Both the position numbers and the translations under genes were made by a program. Positions 9,875 through 18,921 of a stretch of 64,000 bases of DNA are shown in pieces; within the stretch, counting starts at the first letter, position 1; the number at the start of each line of letters is the position of its first letter. The stretch comes from Maribacter algarum (ex Zhang et al. 2020) (GTDB lineage: Bacteria; Bacteroidota; Bacteroidia; Flavobacteriales; Flavobacteriaceae). Where the stretch lies: positions 248,001 to 312,000 of the forward strand of contig NZ_VATY01000004.1 of the NCBI RefSeq assembly GCF_005885635.1, written 5' to 3'. The notes under the pieces were generated by a model. The model did no database searches. It was not told where the DNA came from and saw only the letters and a list, made by a program, of their open reading frames with translations.

Positions 9875-12800
9875 CTAACGCAAACCTTTGTTCTTAGTAT
9901 AGAATCTTACCAGACTATCATTCCCCATTACAGATACCGGCTGTGTTTTCGGTTTTTCAGGCTTCTTCTGAGGCTCTTCTTCTTCGCCTTTCTTGAAAAT
10001 TTTTCTCCATAATTCCTTGAAATTATCAAAATCTACTTCATAAGAGAGTCCAGCACCCTGAGTAGAACCAAGATTATCAGCCAGAATTTCTTGTACATCA
10101 CCTTGTCGACTAAAGAACTTTGCACTCAAGGTGCCCTCTTCATTTAATAATAGCTGAACTTCAACGTCTCCTGCTACTATGGTTTCACTGTTTCCCCCAA
10201 CAGGCACCCCAACCTTACCATTGATTAAAACCCTTTCACTTAGTTGGGTTGAAACGGTGACTCCTAACCTACTATCTGTGTTAATTGCGGCCGCCCTATC
10301 TTGAACACCTTGCTGATAGTCAACTCCAAATTTGAACTTGTCGTCGTTCGAACTTAAAAGCTGATTCAACATACTGGTGACAGACTGAGTTATATTTCCG
10401 GTAATTGCCTGTCCTGTATTAACCCCATTTTGATTGTTGACAAAAGAACCTTGCGCTAGTAAGAAAATAGCATTTCTTTCCTCTACGCTGGGATCCTGAA
10501 GTTGATACTCCAATTCTGATTTTACAATAGAATTTGTACCAGGAAATTCGATATTAAAGCCAATATCAGGGCTTTCAAGCTCTCCTGTCAAATCGATAAC
10601 CACATCTGTTGATATACCGCGGGAATAACCTGAGTTATTCAATAGTGGTGCAGGATTAGCATTCAGGTTATAAACTGCTTCCATTCGTATTTGGGCCGCA
10701 AGAGGATCTTGTTCCCAATTAACGGTACCTCCAGGTTTAACATCGAAGGTTTTATCAATTAAGCCGCCGAACCTATAATTATACTTGCCGGTTACTACTG
10801 CAAACGTTCCAAACATTTCAAATCTGCCACGAGTATTGATTCGCATCAAAACAATGCCTTCTCCTGTTCCACTTAAAACACTACCTGTTTCAGGATCTCT
10901 AATTGCTACGGTAGCTTCAGGAGTAATATTCAAGTCAAACTCCAATTCTAAACCTTCTACATCATCCAAAACACGCTGCTCTTCAAAGTCTACCCTATTC
11001 TTCTTGTCAATAAAATTAATGAAGGAATAATCTCCTAATGAAGGAGCGTCGCTAAGTGGAATATTTATTGATGTACCCCCAGCTGTTTCTCCATCAACCG
11101 TAATTGTAAGTGCTTTAGTAGGTCCAAAAATTCTCCCTGTACCTTTCAAAAAACCTTGGCCAAAATAAAGTTCTTCTTCATCGTATTCCGTATTGAGAAT
11201 GAGAAGGCGATCATTACTTGCATTAACATTTAAGTCAAGTAGCCAATCTTTGAAATAGGAATGTTTTATGGTACCATCAATTGTTGCTCTAGTTTGCTCA
11301 GCAACATCAGTCAAGGCGATTTCGTCAAAATCAAAGGTTTGGTCGATAAGTCTTACTCTTGAATTTGGTGCAAAACTATAGTCCACGTTAAGATAAGGCA
11401 CGGCAATTCCTGCATTGTCCAAGGTCAGCAATCCATTGATTTCAGGGTTATCTATATTCCCATTTATACGTACGCTGCCATTTAAATCACCTCTTATATT
11501 GTCGATTACACCTTCACCCAAGGGGCTAAATGGTTCTAAGTCAAAATCACGAAAATTGGCGAGCAGCTGGGTGGTGGGCATATCTCCCTTATTGCTAATA
11601 TTGCCAACTACGCCCAATTTTTCGATACCGTTGTCCGTTATTTGAGTGTTTACGACATAGTCGGTAAGGTCTTTATTCCCTACAATTCCCATAGTTAAAT
11701 CTCCTAATCGTATCCCGTTGATTGAAAAATCATCGATACCTAGATTTGATGAGGGCAGATATATTCCGTCCTTTTGAAAAATATTCAAGGTACCATTGAC
11801 CTCACCCTCAAGATTAAGGCTGTCAATGACAGGCGCAATTTTATCAAGGGACACAATTTTAAATTGTAATTGTAGGTTTTTTGATGTGGAATCTGCCAAG
11901 GTACCGCGAAGACGAATTTGCTCCTCTGCTTCATTATTCATGACAATTTCTTGAATATTGATACTATCTAATGTTCGATTCAGGATAACCTTGTTTTTCG
12001 TATCACCATCTTTATTCAAAACCCAAGTATTCCCCTTAAAGCTAACGTCTGAAGTTTTTAAACCGATTACAGATTTGTTTTGCTCATTGAACGTATGGTA
12101 GAAATTCAAATTGTAACTATCATTATACTCACTACCTCCCCTAAATTCAGCCCTAAAAAATAAGGTGTCTTTTAAAGTGGTGTTAATTAAATTGAAATCT
12201 TTTACGTCATAGTAAGGTGTTGACAGATCACCAACGGAGACGAACGTATTGAATAACGGGTTTTTGTTATCAATTTTCATTTCAATTTGATCTGCCTCTG
12301 TTCCAAAAGCAGAAATACTGGGAGATTTAAAATTGAGCTTAAAATCCCCTTCATCAGCAACAATATTTCCTTTGATAAAGGTATTTGGGTCAAACTTAAC
12401 CTCTGGAAAGAATACATCCACGATTTTGTTATAAATCTTAAAATTGAAGGCTAAAGTCTGTCCCTCAGAAATTTCAAATGGACGGTAGTTCGTATACACC
12501 GTGCCCAGGGAGTTTTGTACTAATCTACCCAACTCCTCAACCTTAAATTTTCCTTTAAGATAGCCGGTAATAATATCCGTAGAATTAATATCGATGGTTC
12601 TTGTAGAATCCGCTTCAAACGTAGATGAAACCTTAAAATCTTCGAAATAATAGGTGTCGTTTTTATTTTGGAAATTGGTCTTGGTGAATCGAATATCCCC
12701 TTCGATGTTGTCAAGGGTATTTCCAGTGATATCCATATTTACATTTCCTTTAAAAATGGAAACACTATCATTTATAAAATTCAATTTTTTTAAATCGGCG

Positions 12801-14389
12801 TAATCAACGTTAGCAATGAAATTATAATTATTATTACCCGAACCAAATTCAGCTAAACCCTTGAAATTGAATTTCAAATTTTCGTCATTGGCGACCAAAG
12901 TACCATCAAACAATTGGTCTTTTACGATTCCAGATACTTTTATGTTTTCGTAGGTATAGCCATTAAAATCAACAGAATACACTTGTCCTATTACTTCGGT
13001 ATTCAAATTTTCTTGCAAAAAGCCTTTACCTTCCACATTAAAGTCAAACGTAGTTTTCCCTAAACTTTTCCGCTGAGTTAATCCGCCAAGGTCAAAATCT
13101 ATTAGGGACACGAATCCTTCATATTCGGCATTGTCTATGTTATCTATATTAGTGAGTTTTAAATCTGCGTAACTGCTACCAACAGCGGTATTCAAATTTA
13201 CCTTTGCATTTATAGCCGTTTCAGACACTAAGGCATCACCTCTAACCGTAAACTGTCCCAATTTTTGAAAGGATGTTGGCAAAGTTCCAAGAATATTAGG
13301 AAGAAGAGATCGCAGTTCATAGTAACTTGTAGTGACATTCTTCATTTTAGCATCCATAATAAAGGACACATCCTTTTTAAAAAGGTTCTTAAAATTGAAG
13401 TCTCCTCGAATACCGGTATTATCTGATTGAGCAAAGAGCTTTTCTGCATTCAAATCATTCAAAACGCCATTTATACTTGACGCAAAGTTAACTTTTTTGC
13501 CCTTTCCAAATTGATTGTAAAGCTTATTAATTTCATCAAAAGCAACGGTCGATTCGGTAAAACTGGCTTGAATCTTTACCTTATTCAAAAAATCTTTGAA
13601 ATCTTTCCGTTCATAGTTAAAAACAAGATTTCCCTTCAGTTCTGATTCAGGAGTTTTAATTCCTAGAGAATCAAAACGCATTTGCTGCTTGGTATATTTA
13701 AAATCTGTGGATAGCTTATCTACTTGAAGCCCCCGATGGCTATTAAATGACATCGCTTTAATATCAACAGTTACTTCCGGACCTAGAATTTGAAAGTCTT
13801 CTCCTGAGATATTCAGGTTTTTGAAGTTGAGCATTTCAACTGTCTCGCGATTTTCGTCATGAAGTTTGAATGTACTATTGGCAATTTCAACCTTAGAGGA
13901 TGAAAAAAAGAAAGGTGGTGTTCCCGGTTTTCGAGGTTTACCATCATCTAATTTATCAATAAATACTTCCAAATTTGTGGAAATTGAGTCCTTATAAGTC
14001 TTAAGTTTAAAATCAAGTTCATCTATATCGATATCACCGAATTCTAATTTTCCTTTGGCCAAATTCCTGACATTTAAAATTGAGGTTGTTAGCTCGTTGA
14101 TATAGAAAAGTGTGTCCTTTTCGTAATCTTCAATATAAACACCTTCTAGCGAGGTATTAAATGAAATAAGGGATACTTTAAGCTTATCAACGTTAATATT
14201 TGTTCCGTATTCTTTATTAATTGAATCTGTAGCGAGCTTCGCCAAACGAGTTTGAACAAAAGGTGCGGAGAGAATAAGAGTCCCCAAAACACATATCAGT
14301 ATCAATACCAATACGGTTCGAAGCAATATTTTTCTCAGTTTCTTGATAGGACTTTTATGTTTTACCTTTGCTTTTTGGTTGTACTTCAA
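9875..14389 (-). CDS. TamB-like translocation and assembly module protein
   Basis: The 1504-residue protein has one N-terminal membrane helix (about 22-46), a very long region of beta-rich AsmA/TamB-like repeats, and a C-terminal TamB domain (about 1150-1480, with GTGEGIVLMRINTRGRFEMFG and YNYRFGGLIDKTFDVKPGG). Such proteins span the periplasm as a hydrophobic groove and take part in outer-membrane protein assembly or phospholipid transport. The only sensible start is a TTG at 14389, just before a basic stretch and the membrane helix. The tail is rich in K, E and P. The gene is divergent from tsaD with only 17 bases between start codons. A TAAGGTTTG (one extra spacer base compared with TAnnTTTG) at 14399-14407 could drive it almost leaderless. 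Confidence 0.88.
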   Translation of the reverse strand: MKYNQKAKVKHKSPIKKLRKILLRTVLVLILICVLGTLILSAPFVQTRLAKLATDSINKEYGTNINVDKLKVSLISFNTSLEGVYIEDYEKDTLFYINELTTSILNVRNLAKGKLEFGDIDIDELDFKLKTYKDSISTNLEVFIDKLDDGKPRKPGTPPFFFSSSKVEIANSTFKLHDENRETVEMLNFKNLNISGEDFQILGPEVTVDIKAMSFNSHRGLQVDKLSTDFKYTKQQMRFDSLGIKTPESELKGNLVFNYERKDFKDFLNKVKIQASFTESTVAFDEINKLYNQFGKGKKVNFASSINGVLNDLNAEKLFAQSDNTGIRGDFNFKNLFKKDVSFIMDAKMKNVTTSYYELRSLLPNILGTLPTSFQKLGQFTVRGDALVSETAINAKVNLNTAVGSSYADLKLTNIDNIDNAEYEGFVSLIDFDLGGLTQRKSLGKTTFDFNVEGKGFLQENLNTEVIGQVYSVDFNGYTYENIKVSGIVKDQLFDGTLVANDENLKFNFKGLAEFGSGNNNYNFIANVDYADLKKLNFINDSVSIFKGNVNMDITGNTLDNIEGDIRFTKTNFQNKNDTYYFEDFKVSSTFEADSTRTIDINSTDIITGYLKGKFKVEELGRLVQNSLGTVYTNYRPFEISEGQTLAFNFKIYNKIVDVFFPEVKFDPNTFIKGNIVADEGDFKLNFKSPSISAFGTEADQIEMKIDNKNPLFNTFVSVGDLSTPYYDVKDFNLINTTLKDTLFFRAEFRGGSEYNDSYNLNFYHTFNEQNKSVIGLKTSDVSFKGNTWVLNKDGDTKNKVILNRTLDSINIQEIVMNNEAEEQIRLRGTLADSTSKNLQLQFKIVSLDKIAPVIDSLNLEGEVNGTLNIFQKDGIYLPSSNLGIDDFSINGIRLGDLTMGIVGNKDLTDYVVNTQITDNGIEKLGVVGNISNKGDMPTTQLLANFRDFDLEPFSPLGEGVIDNIRGDLNGSVRINGNIDNPEINGLLTLDNAGIAVPYLNVDYSFAPNSRVRLIDQTFDFDEIALTDVAEQTRATIDGTIKHSYFKDWLLDLNVNASNDRLLILNTEYDEEELYFGQGFLKGTGRIFGPTKALTITVDGETAGGTSINIPLSDAPSLGDYSFINFIDKKNRVDFEEQRVLDDVEGLELEFDLNITPEATVAIRDPETGSVLSGTGEGIVLMRINTRGRFEMFGTFAVVTGKYNYRFGGLIDKTFDVKPGGTVNWEQDPLAAQIRMEAVYNLNANPAPLLNNSGYSRGISTDVVIDLTGELESPDIGFNIEFPGTNSIVKSELEYQLQDPSVEERNAIFLLAQGSFVNNQNGVNTGQAITGNITQSVTSMLNQLLSSNDDKFKFGVDYQQGVQDRAAAINTDSRLGVTVSTQLSERVLINGKVGVPVGGNSETIVAGDVEVQLLLNEEGTLSAKFFSRQGDVQEILADNLGSTQGAGLSYEVDFDNFKELWRKIFKKGEEEEPQKKPEKPKTQPVSVMGNDSLVRFYTKNKGLR
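14343..14370 (+). promoter_or_regulatory. promoter for tsaD, inside the 5' end of tamB
   Basis: TTG (14343-14345), 17 bases, then TACCTTTG (14363-14370) is a full match to the Bacteroidota TTG-N17-TAnnTTTG promoter. It ends 36 bases before the tsaD ATG and lies within the first codons of the divergent tamB gene. Confidence 0.6.
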
Positions 14390-14406
14390 TTTTTATTCCA
14401 AACCTT

Positions 14407-15435
14407 ATGGAAAAAGAACCAATTTTTATTCTTGCGATAGAATCGTCTTGCGACGACACTTCGGCGGCGGTTTTGTGCAATAAAAAAAAGTTGAGCAATG
14501 TCGTGGCTACACAGAAAATTCATGAGGAATATGGGGGTGTCGTACCCGAACTTGCCTCAAGGGCTCACCAGCAAAATATCGTTCCGGTTGTACACCAAGC
14601 ATTGTCGAAAGCAAATATCGATAAAAAACAGTTATCAGCCATAGCTTTTACGCGAGGACCAGGACTTATGGGTTCTTTATTAGTAGGCACTTCGTTTGCA
14701 AAATCATTGGCTATAGGATTGAATATTCCCCTTATCGAGGTCAACCATATGCAGGCACATATTTTAGCTCATTTTATTGAGGAGGAAAGTATGACAGCGC
14801 CTACCTTTCCTTTTTTGGCCCTTACTATCAGTGGTGGGCATACCCAAATTGTTTTAGTAAGAGATTATTTTGATATGGAAATCTTAGGTGAAACTTTAGA
14901 TGACGCGGTTGGAGAAGCATTTGATAAAAGCGCAAAAATATTGGGACTGCCCTACCCAGGCGGACCACTGGTGGACAAATATGCCCAACTCGGAAATCCG
15001 AAAACATTCCAGTTTACAAAACCGCGGGTAGATGGCCTAAACTTCAGTTTCAGTGGCTTGAAAACCGGCATTCTATATTTCATCCAAAAAGAAGTTAAAA
15101 AGAACCCTGATTTTGTTGCCGAAAATATAAATGACATCTGTGCTTCTATCCAATATACCATTATTCAGATTTTAATGGACAAGCTGAAAAAAGCGGTAAA
15201 AGACACGGGAGTAAAACGAATAGCTATCGGAGGAGGCGTTTCTGCCAATTCAGGTATACGAAAAGCGCTGAAAGAAGCGGAACATCTACATGGTTGGATC
15301 ACTTTCATTCCTAAATTCGAGTATTGCACTGATAATGCCGCAATGATTGGAATTGTTGGTTATTTGAAATACAAAGAAGCACATTTTACGAAACAAGATG
15401 TTACTGCCAAAGCTAGATACGTCATAGGTAGTTAA
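14407..15435 (+). CDS. tsaD: tRNA N6-adenosine threonylcarbamoyltransferase
   Basis: The 342-residue protein makes the t6A modification at A37 of ANN-decoding tRNAs, together with TsaB, TsaE and TsaC. It shows ILAIESSCDDTSAAVL at the N-terminus, NHMQAHILAHF carrying the metal-binding histidines, LTISGGHTQIV, and the later IGGGVSANSGIRKAL and CTDNAAMIG motifs. The open frame extends to 14368, but the ATG at 14407 matches the family start and sits behind a complete promoter. It is probably co-transcribed with rsmE, 64 bases downstream. Confidence 0.96.
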   Translation: MEKEPIFILAIESSCDDTSAAVLCNKKKLSNVVATQKIHEEYGGVVPELASRAHQQNIVPVVHQALSKANIDKKQLSAIAFTRGPGLMGSLLVGTSFAKSLAIGLNIPLIEVNHMQAHILAHFIEEESMTAPTFPFLALTISGGHTQIVLVRDYFDMEILGETLDDAVGEAFDKSAKILGLPYPGGPLVDKYAQLGNPKTFQFTKPRVDGLNFSFSGLKTGILYFIQKEVKKNPDFVAENINDICASIQYTIIQILMDKLKKAVKDTGVKRIAIGGGVSANSGIRKALKEAEHLHGWITFIPKFEYCTDNAAMIGIVGYLKYKEAHFTKQDVTAKARYVIGS

Positions 15436-15499
15436 GAAATCTCTAAGAATGAATAAATACTGTATTCACAGTTAATTGAAACAAAATAATCATAAATCA

Positions 15500-16207
15500 A
15501 TGCAATTATTCTACAATCCCCGATTAGATACTAGTGCATCACAATTTACTTTTAGCGAAGAAGAAAGTAAACATATTGTTAAAGTGCTGCGTAAAAAAAA
15601 AGATGATATTTTACATATCACTAACGGCAACGGATATCTCTTCGAAGCCAAAATTATTGATGCATCCGTTAAAATGTGCAAAGCGGAAATTATTGACACA
15701 GACAAAAAACACCCAAAAATGTATTGGTTTCATTTGGTAGTAGCTCCCACCAAAATGAACGATAGATTTGAATGGTTTCTAGAAAAAGCTACGGAAATTG
15801 GGGTGAATGAAATAACGCCTATTATATGTGAAAACTCCGAAAGAAAAGTCATTAAGTTGGAACGTTTGCAAAAGGTGATTCAATCTGCAATGAAACAGTC
15901 TCTACAAACATTTCTCCCCAAACTAAATGCACCAATATCCTATAAAGAATATATGGCCAAAGCGCAAGAAGGCCTTTTATTTATAGCACATTGCGAGGAT
16001 GAGGAAAAGCTTGATTTAAAAAGAAGAGTAGCTCCTGACAAAGATGTTACGGTGCTCATCGGACCAGAAGGAGACTTTTCTAAAACTGAAATCAGCCAAG
16101 CATATGAAAAAGGATTCTTACCTGTTTCTTTAGGAGAAAATCGATTGCGAACTGAAACAGCGGCAATAGTGGCGTGTACAACAGTTAATATGATAAATAA
16201 CGGATAA
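15500..16207 (+). CDS. rsmE: 16S rRNA (uracil1498-N3)-methyltransferase
   Basis: A SPOUT-fold methyltransferase of 235 residues from the ATG at 15500 (MQLFYNP). The N-terminal PUA-like part has FTFSEEESKHIVKVLR. The C-terminal knot has TVLIGPEGDFSKTEI and VSLGENRLRTETAAI, the signature SAM-binding loops. It methylates U1498 in 16S rRNA. A TTG upstream at 15476 is in frame but adds residues without similarity. It follows tsaD on the same strand and converges with the DUF1223 gene. Confidence 0.94.
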   Translation: MQLFYNPRLDTSASQFTFSEEESKHIVKVLRKKKDDILHITNGNGYLFEAKIIDASVKMCKAEIIDTDKKHPKMYWFHLVVAPTKMNDRFEWFLEKATEIGVNEITPIICENSERKVIKLERLQKVIQSAMKQSLQTFLPKLNAPISYKEYMAKAQEGLLFIAHCEDEEKLDLKRRVAPDKDVTVLIGPEGDFSKTEISQAYEKGFLPVSLGENRLRTETAAIVACTTVNMINNG

Positions 16208-16237
16208 AAAAACCGCCGAATCATAGCAATTCGACGG
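16206..16237 (-). terminator. intrinsic terminator between rsmE and the DUF1223 gene
   Basis: A 9-bp hairpin with one mismatch (CCGCCGAAT at 16213-16221, ATTCGACGG at 16229-16237, 7-base loop) is followed on the minus strand by seven T (16206-16212). It suits the minus-strand DUF1223 transcript best and overlaps the rsmE stop codon; it could act in both directions. Confidence 0.7.
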
Positions 16238-16267
16238 AATTTCAAACAAACAACTTCTTCTTCATAG

Positions 16268-17059
16268 TCAGCGCACCAAACTTTGTTTGGCTGCAGCCTT
16301 GATATCGTATTCCTTGGTTTCCACAAGAACGATTAGGTTTAAATTATCATTAGGTTTGACAAGTTTTGGTATGGAAATTTCAATAGTACTAGCAGATTCC
16401 TCTAGTACAACCGATTTTTCAGCTACTACTATATTACTATTTTGTAATGTTCGGTTTCTATTCTCACCACGTTTTACTTGAGTTGTACGCTCATCAAGCA
16501 CCAAAAGTGTTCGTATCATTTTATTTTTCAAACTTCCTTGGACCTGATACTTGAAAGAAACTTTATTTTTATCAACTGAAGCTCCATTAAGGTTAATTTT
16601 GTTTGTAGCTTTCTTTTGTCCGTAATCGTTGATTCTACCGTACATTTTTGCCGAACTTGAACCTACAAAATGTTCTTTTCCATTGACCACCAATTGTGGT
16701 GTGTAATTACTGCGGTTTCGAAATTTTATATTGTAAGCTCTTTGCTTTTTAGTAAATTCTGATTTGCTAAAAGGGTCCTTCCAGCCAATATAATTCCAGT
16801 AATCCACATGATATGATAATGCAAAAACTTTTTCTTTATATTCCTTTTTCACCTTTTGTAGAAGCAAATCAGCTGAAGGACAACTTGAACAACCCTGCGA
16901 TGTAAAAAGCTCGAGAACAACAATAGGTTCATAAATTGCTTCTTCGCTCAGCTCAAAATTGGACCGATCTTTTTTATTAATATCAATAGTGAATGCCATT
17001 GTGACAAGGCTTCCTAATACAATTAAAACGATATAGATATTTTTCAAGATGATATTCAT
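16268..17059 (-). CDS. DUF1223 family thioredoxin-like secreted protein
   Basis: The 264-residue protein starts at the ATG at 17059 with an N-terminal hydrophobic helix (ILKNIYIVLIVLGSLVTMAF), then a thioredoxin-like domain with VVLELFTSQGCSSCPSADLL. The CSSC pair is the CxxC motif of the DUF1223 family. VDYWNYIGWKDPF and YTPQLVVNGKEHFVGS are conserved family stretches. Location should be membrane-anchored or periplasmic. The exact function is not established; a redox role is inferred from the CxxC motif. It is divergent from the DUF4159 gene with 36 bases between starts. Confidence 0.85.
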   Translation of the reverse strand: MNIILKNIYIVLIVLGSLVTMAFTIDINKKDRSNFELSEEAIYEPIVVLELFTSQGCSSCPSADLLLQKVKKEYKEKVFALSYHVDYWNYIGWKDPFSKSEFTKKQRAYNIKFRNRSNYTPQLVVNGKEHFVGSSSAKMYGRINDYGQKKATNKINLNGASVDKNKVSFKYQVQGSLKNKMIRTLLVLDERTTQVKRGENRNRTLQNSNIVVAEKSVVLEESASTIEISIPKLVKPNDNLNLIVLVETKEYDIKAAAKQSLVR

Positions 17060-17067
17060 TAAATTTG
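17060..17067 (+). promoter_or_regulatory. candidate -7 box (TAAATTTG) for the DUF4159 gene
   Basis: TAAATTTG matches TAnnTTTG exactly and abuts the start codon of the divergent DUF1223 gene. It lies 28 bases before the DUF4159 ATG. No clear -33 element. Confidence 0.4.
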
Positions 17068-17095
17068 TGACCACTCCTATTTAGTACGATGATTT

Positions 17096-17746
17096 ATGAA
17101 GCACCTTACTCGATTAACATTAATTTTTGGTTTTTTCACCTCTCTCTTTGCTTTAGGACAGGACATAGCCATTCTAAAATATAACGGCGGTGGTGATTGG
17201 TATTCCAACCCTACGGCGGTTCCGAATCTGATTCACTTTTGCAATAAAAATGTTGGCACCAAACTCAATGAAAAGCCTGAAACTGTTAATCTGGGAGATT
17301 CTAGAATTTTTCAATACCCCTTTTTGTACATGACTGGTCATGGAAATGTAGTTTTCTCGAGTGAAGAAGCAGAGAACTTAAAAACGTACTTAATTTCTGG
17401 AGGTTTTCTCCACATCGATGATAACTACGGAATGGAACCTTATTTGAGAAAAGAATTGATAAAAGTATTTCCTGATAAAGAATTAGAAGAGATTGGAGCA
17501 AACCACCCGATATTTTCCCAGGAGTACAAATTTCCTGAAGGATTACCCAAAATTCATGAACATGATGGCAAAAGGCCTCAAGCCTTTGGAATTTTCCATG
17601 AAAATCGTCTTGTACTTTTGTTTACTTTCGAGTCAGATTTAGGTGATGGATGGGAGGACCCATCCGTTCACACTGACCCTGAACCTGTTCGATTACAAGC
17701 ATTGCAAATGGGTGCGAATATAATTTCATATGTATTTAAAAACTGA
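17096..17746 (+). CDS. DUF4159 domain-containing exported protein
   Basis: The 216 residues comprise a signal peptide (MKHLTRLTLIFGFFTSLFALG) and one DUF4159 domain: IAILKYNGGGDWYSNPTAVP, YMTGHGNVVFSSEE, LISGGFLHIDDNYGM and the late DLGDGWEDPSVH. The fold resembles a glutamine-amidotransferase-like Rossmann fold, but no catalytic triad is evident. The function is unknown. It lies 79 bases before the AI-2E permease gene on the same strand. Confidence 0.85.
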   Translation: MKHLTRLTLIFGFFTSLFALGQDIAILKYNGGGDWYSNPTAVPNLIHFCNKNVGTKLNEKPETVNLGDSRIFQYPFLYMTGHGNVVFSSEEAENLKTYLISGGFLHIDDNYGMEPYLRKELIKVFPDKELEEIGANHPIFSQEYKFPEGLPKIHEHDGKRPQAFGIFHENRLVLLFTFESDLGDGWEDPSVHTDPEPVRLQALQMGANIISYVFKN

Positions 17747-17825
17747 TTTAGAGGAGTTTTAAATACAATAAACTCAATAACTACAAGCTCTCAGCACAAA
17801 ACCATAAAAAACTAATAATTTACCA

Positions 17826-18914
17826 ATGACTGCCAAAACCATTTCCGAAGGTATTTTAAGGGCATTAGCCGTAATAGTCGGTATTCTACTTCTTGGTTAC
17901 TTCTTGTACCAAATCAGTTCCGTATTGACTTACATTGCCATCGCTGCTGTAATTTCATTAATAGGACGGCCTATCGTTCTTTTTCTTAGAAGGAAACTTA
18001 AATTCAACAACACGATTGCGGTAATAGTGACCATGCTGCTTTTGATTGGAATTATCGCAGGAATAATCGCCCTTTTTATTCCATTGCTAGTTAAACAAGG
18101 ACAAAATCTTTCGTTATTAAACATGGAGGCACTACAAGGAAACTTTGAGAATCTCTACTTGCAAATCATCGAATATTTTGATTTAAGTTCGGCAGAGATT
18201 GAAGAAAGTATCAAAAACTCCAAACTTTTGGCAAACTTTGATTTTGGATTCATCCCCAACTTCCTAAATTCCTTGGTTGGTATACTGGGTAGCTTAAGTA
18301 TCGGTCTATTTTCAGTGCTGTTTATTGCTTTCTTCTTCTTAAAAGATAGTAAATTATTTGAAGATGGATTAATGGTTTTTGTTCCAGATAGCAAAGAAAC
18401 CAGATTACAAAAATCAATTAATACGATTAAGGATTTACTGTCGAGATACTTCGTTGGATTAGTATTTCAGATATTGATTTTATTCGTGATTTACTCGATT
18501 GTTTTATTCATTTTTGGAATAGAAAATGCGATAGTAATCGCCTTCCTTTGTGCTCTATTAAATTTGATTCCATATGTCGGTCCAATAATCGGTGGGGCTT
18601 TGATGCTTGTATTGTCAATGACTAGCAATTTAGGAGCCGATTTTAGTAGCGTTATTTTACCAAAAACAAGCTATGTAATGATTGGTTTCGTTATCGGGCA
18701 ATTGGTCGATAATTTCTTTTCACAACCTTATATTTTTTCCAATAGTGTGAAATCCCATCCGCTAGAAATCTTTCTTGTAATTATAATTGGTGGATTATTA
18801 TTTGGGGTTACAGGTATGATCATTGCAGTACCCGGATACACCGCAATAAAGGTGATTTTAAAGGAATTTTTATCAGAAAATAAGATTGTAAAATCCTTAA
18901 CAAAAAATCTGTAG
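17826..18914 (+). CDS. AI-2E family transporter (PerM-like permease)
   Basis: A 362-residue inner-membrane protein with about eight hydrophobic helices. The pattern matches the PF01594 family: an N-terminal helix pair, a soluble middle (about 95-150), then FIAFFFLKDSKLFEDGL and ALLNLIPYVGPIIGG, the latter the most conserved family motif. PF01594 members include TqsA-like exporters and Na+/H+ antiporters; the substrate here is unknown. It ends 7 bases before the methyltransferase gene, which suggests co-transcription. Confidence 0.88.
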   Translation: MTAKTISEGILRALAVIVGILLLGYFLYQISSVLTYIAIAAVISLIGRPIVLFLRRKLKFNNTIAVIVTMLLLIGIIAGIIALFIPLLVKQGQNLSLLNMEALQGNFENLYLQIIEYFDLSSAEIEESIKNSKLLANFDFGFIPNFLNSLVGILGSLSIGLFSVLFIAFFFLKDSKLFEDGLMVFVPDSKETRLQKSINTIKDLLSRYFVGLVFQILILFVIYSIVLFIFGIENAIVIAFLCALLNLIPYVGPIIGGALMLVLSMTSNLGADFSSVILPKTSYVMIGFVIGQLVDNFFSQPYIFSNSVKSHPLEIFLVIIIGGLLFGVTGMIIAVPGYTAIKVILKEFLSENKIVKSLTKNL

Positions 18915-18921
18915 TTTTACT

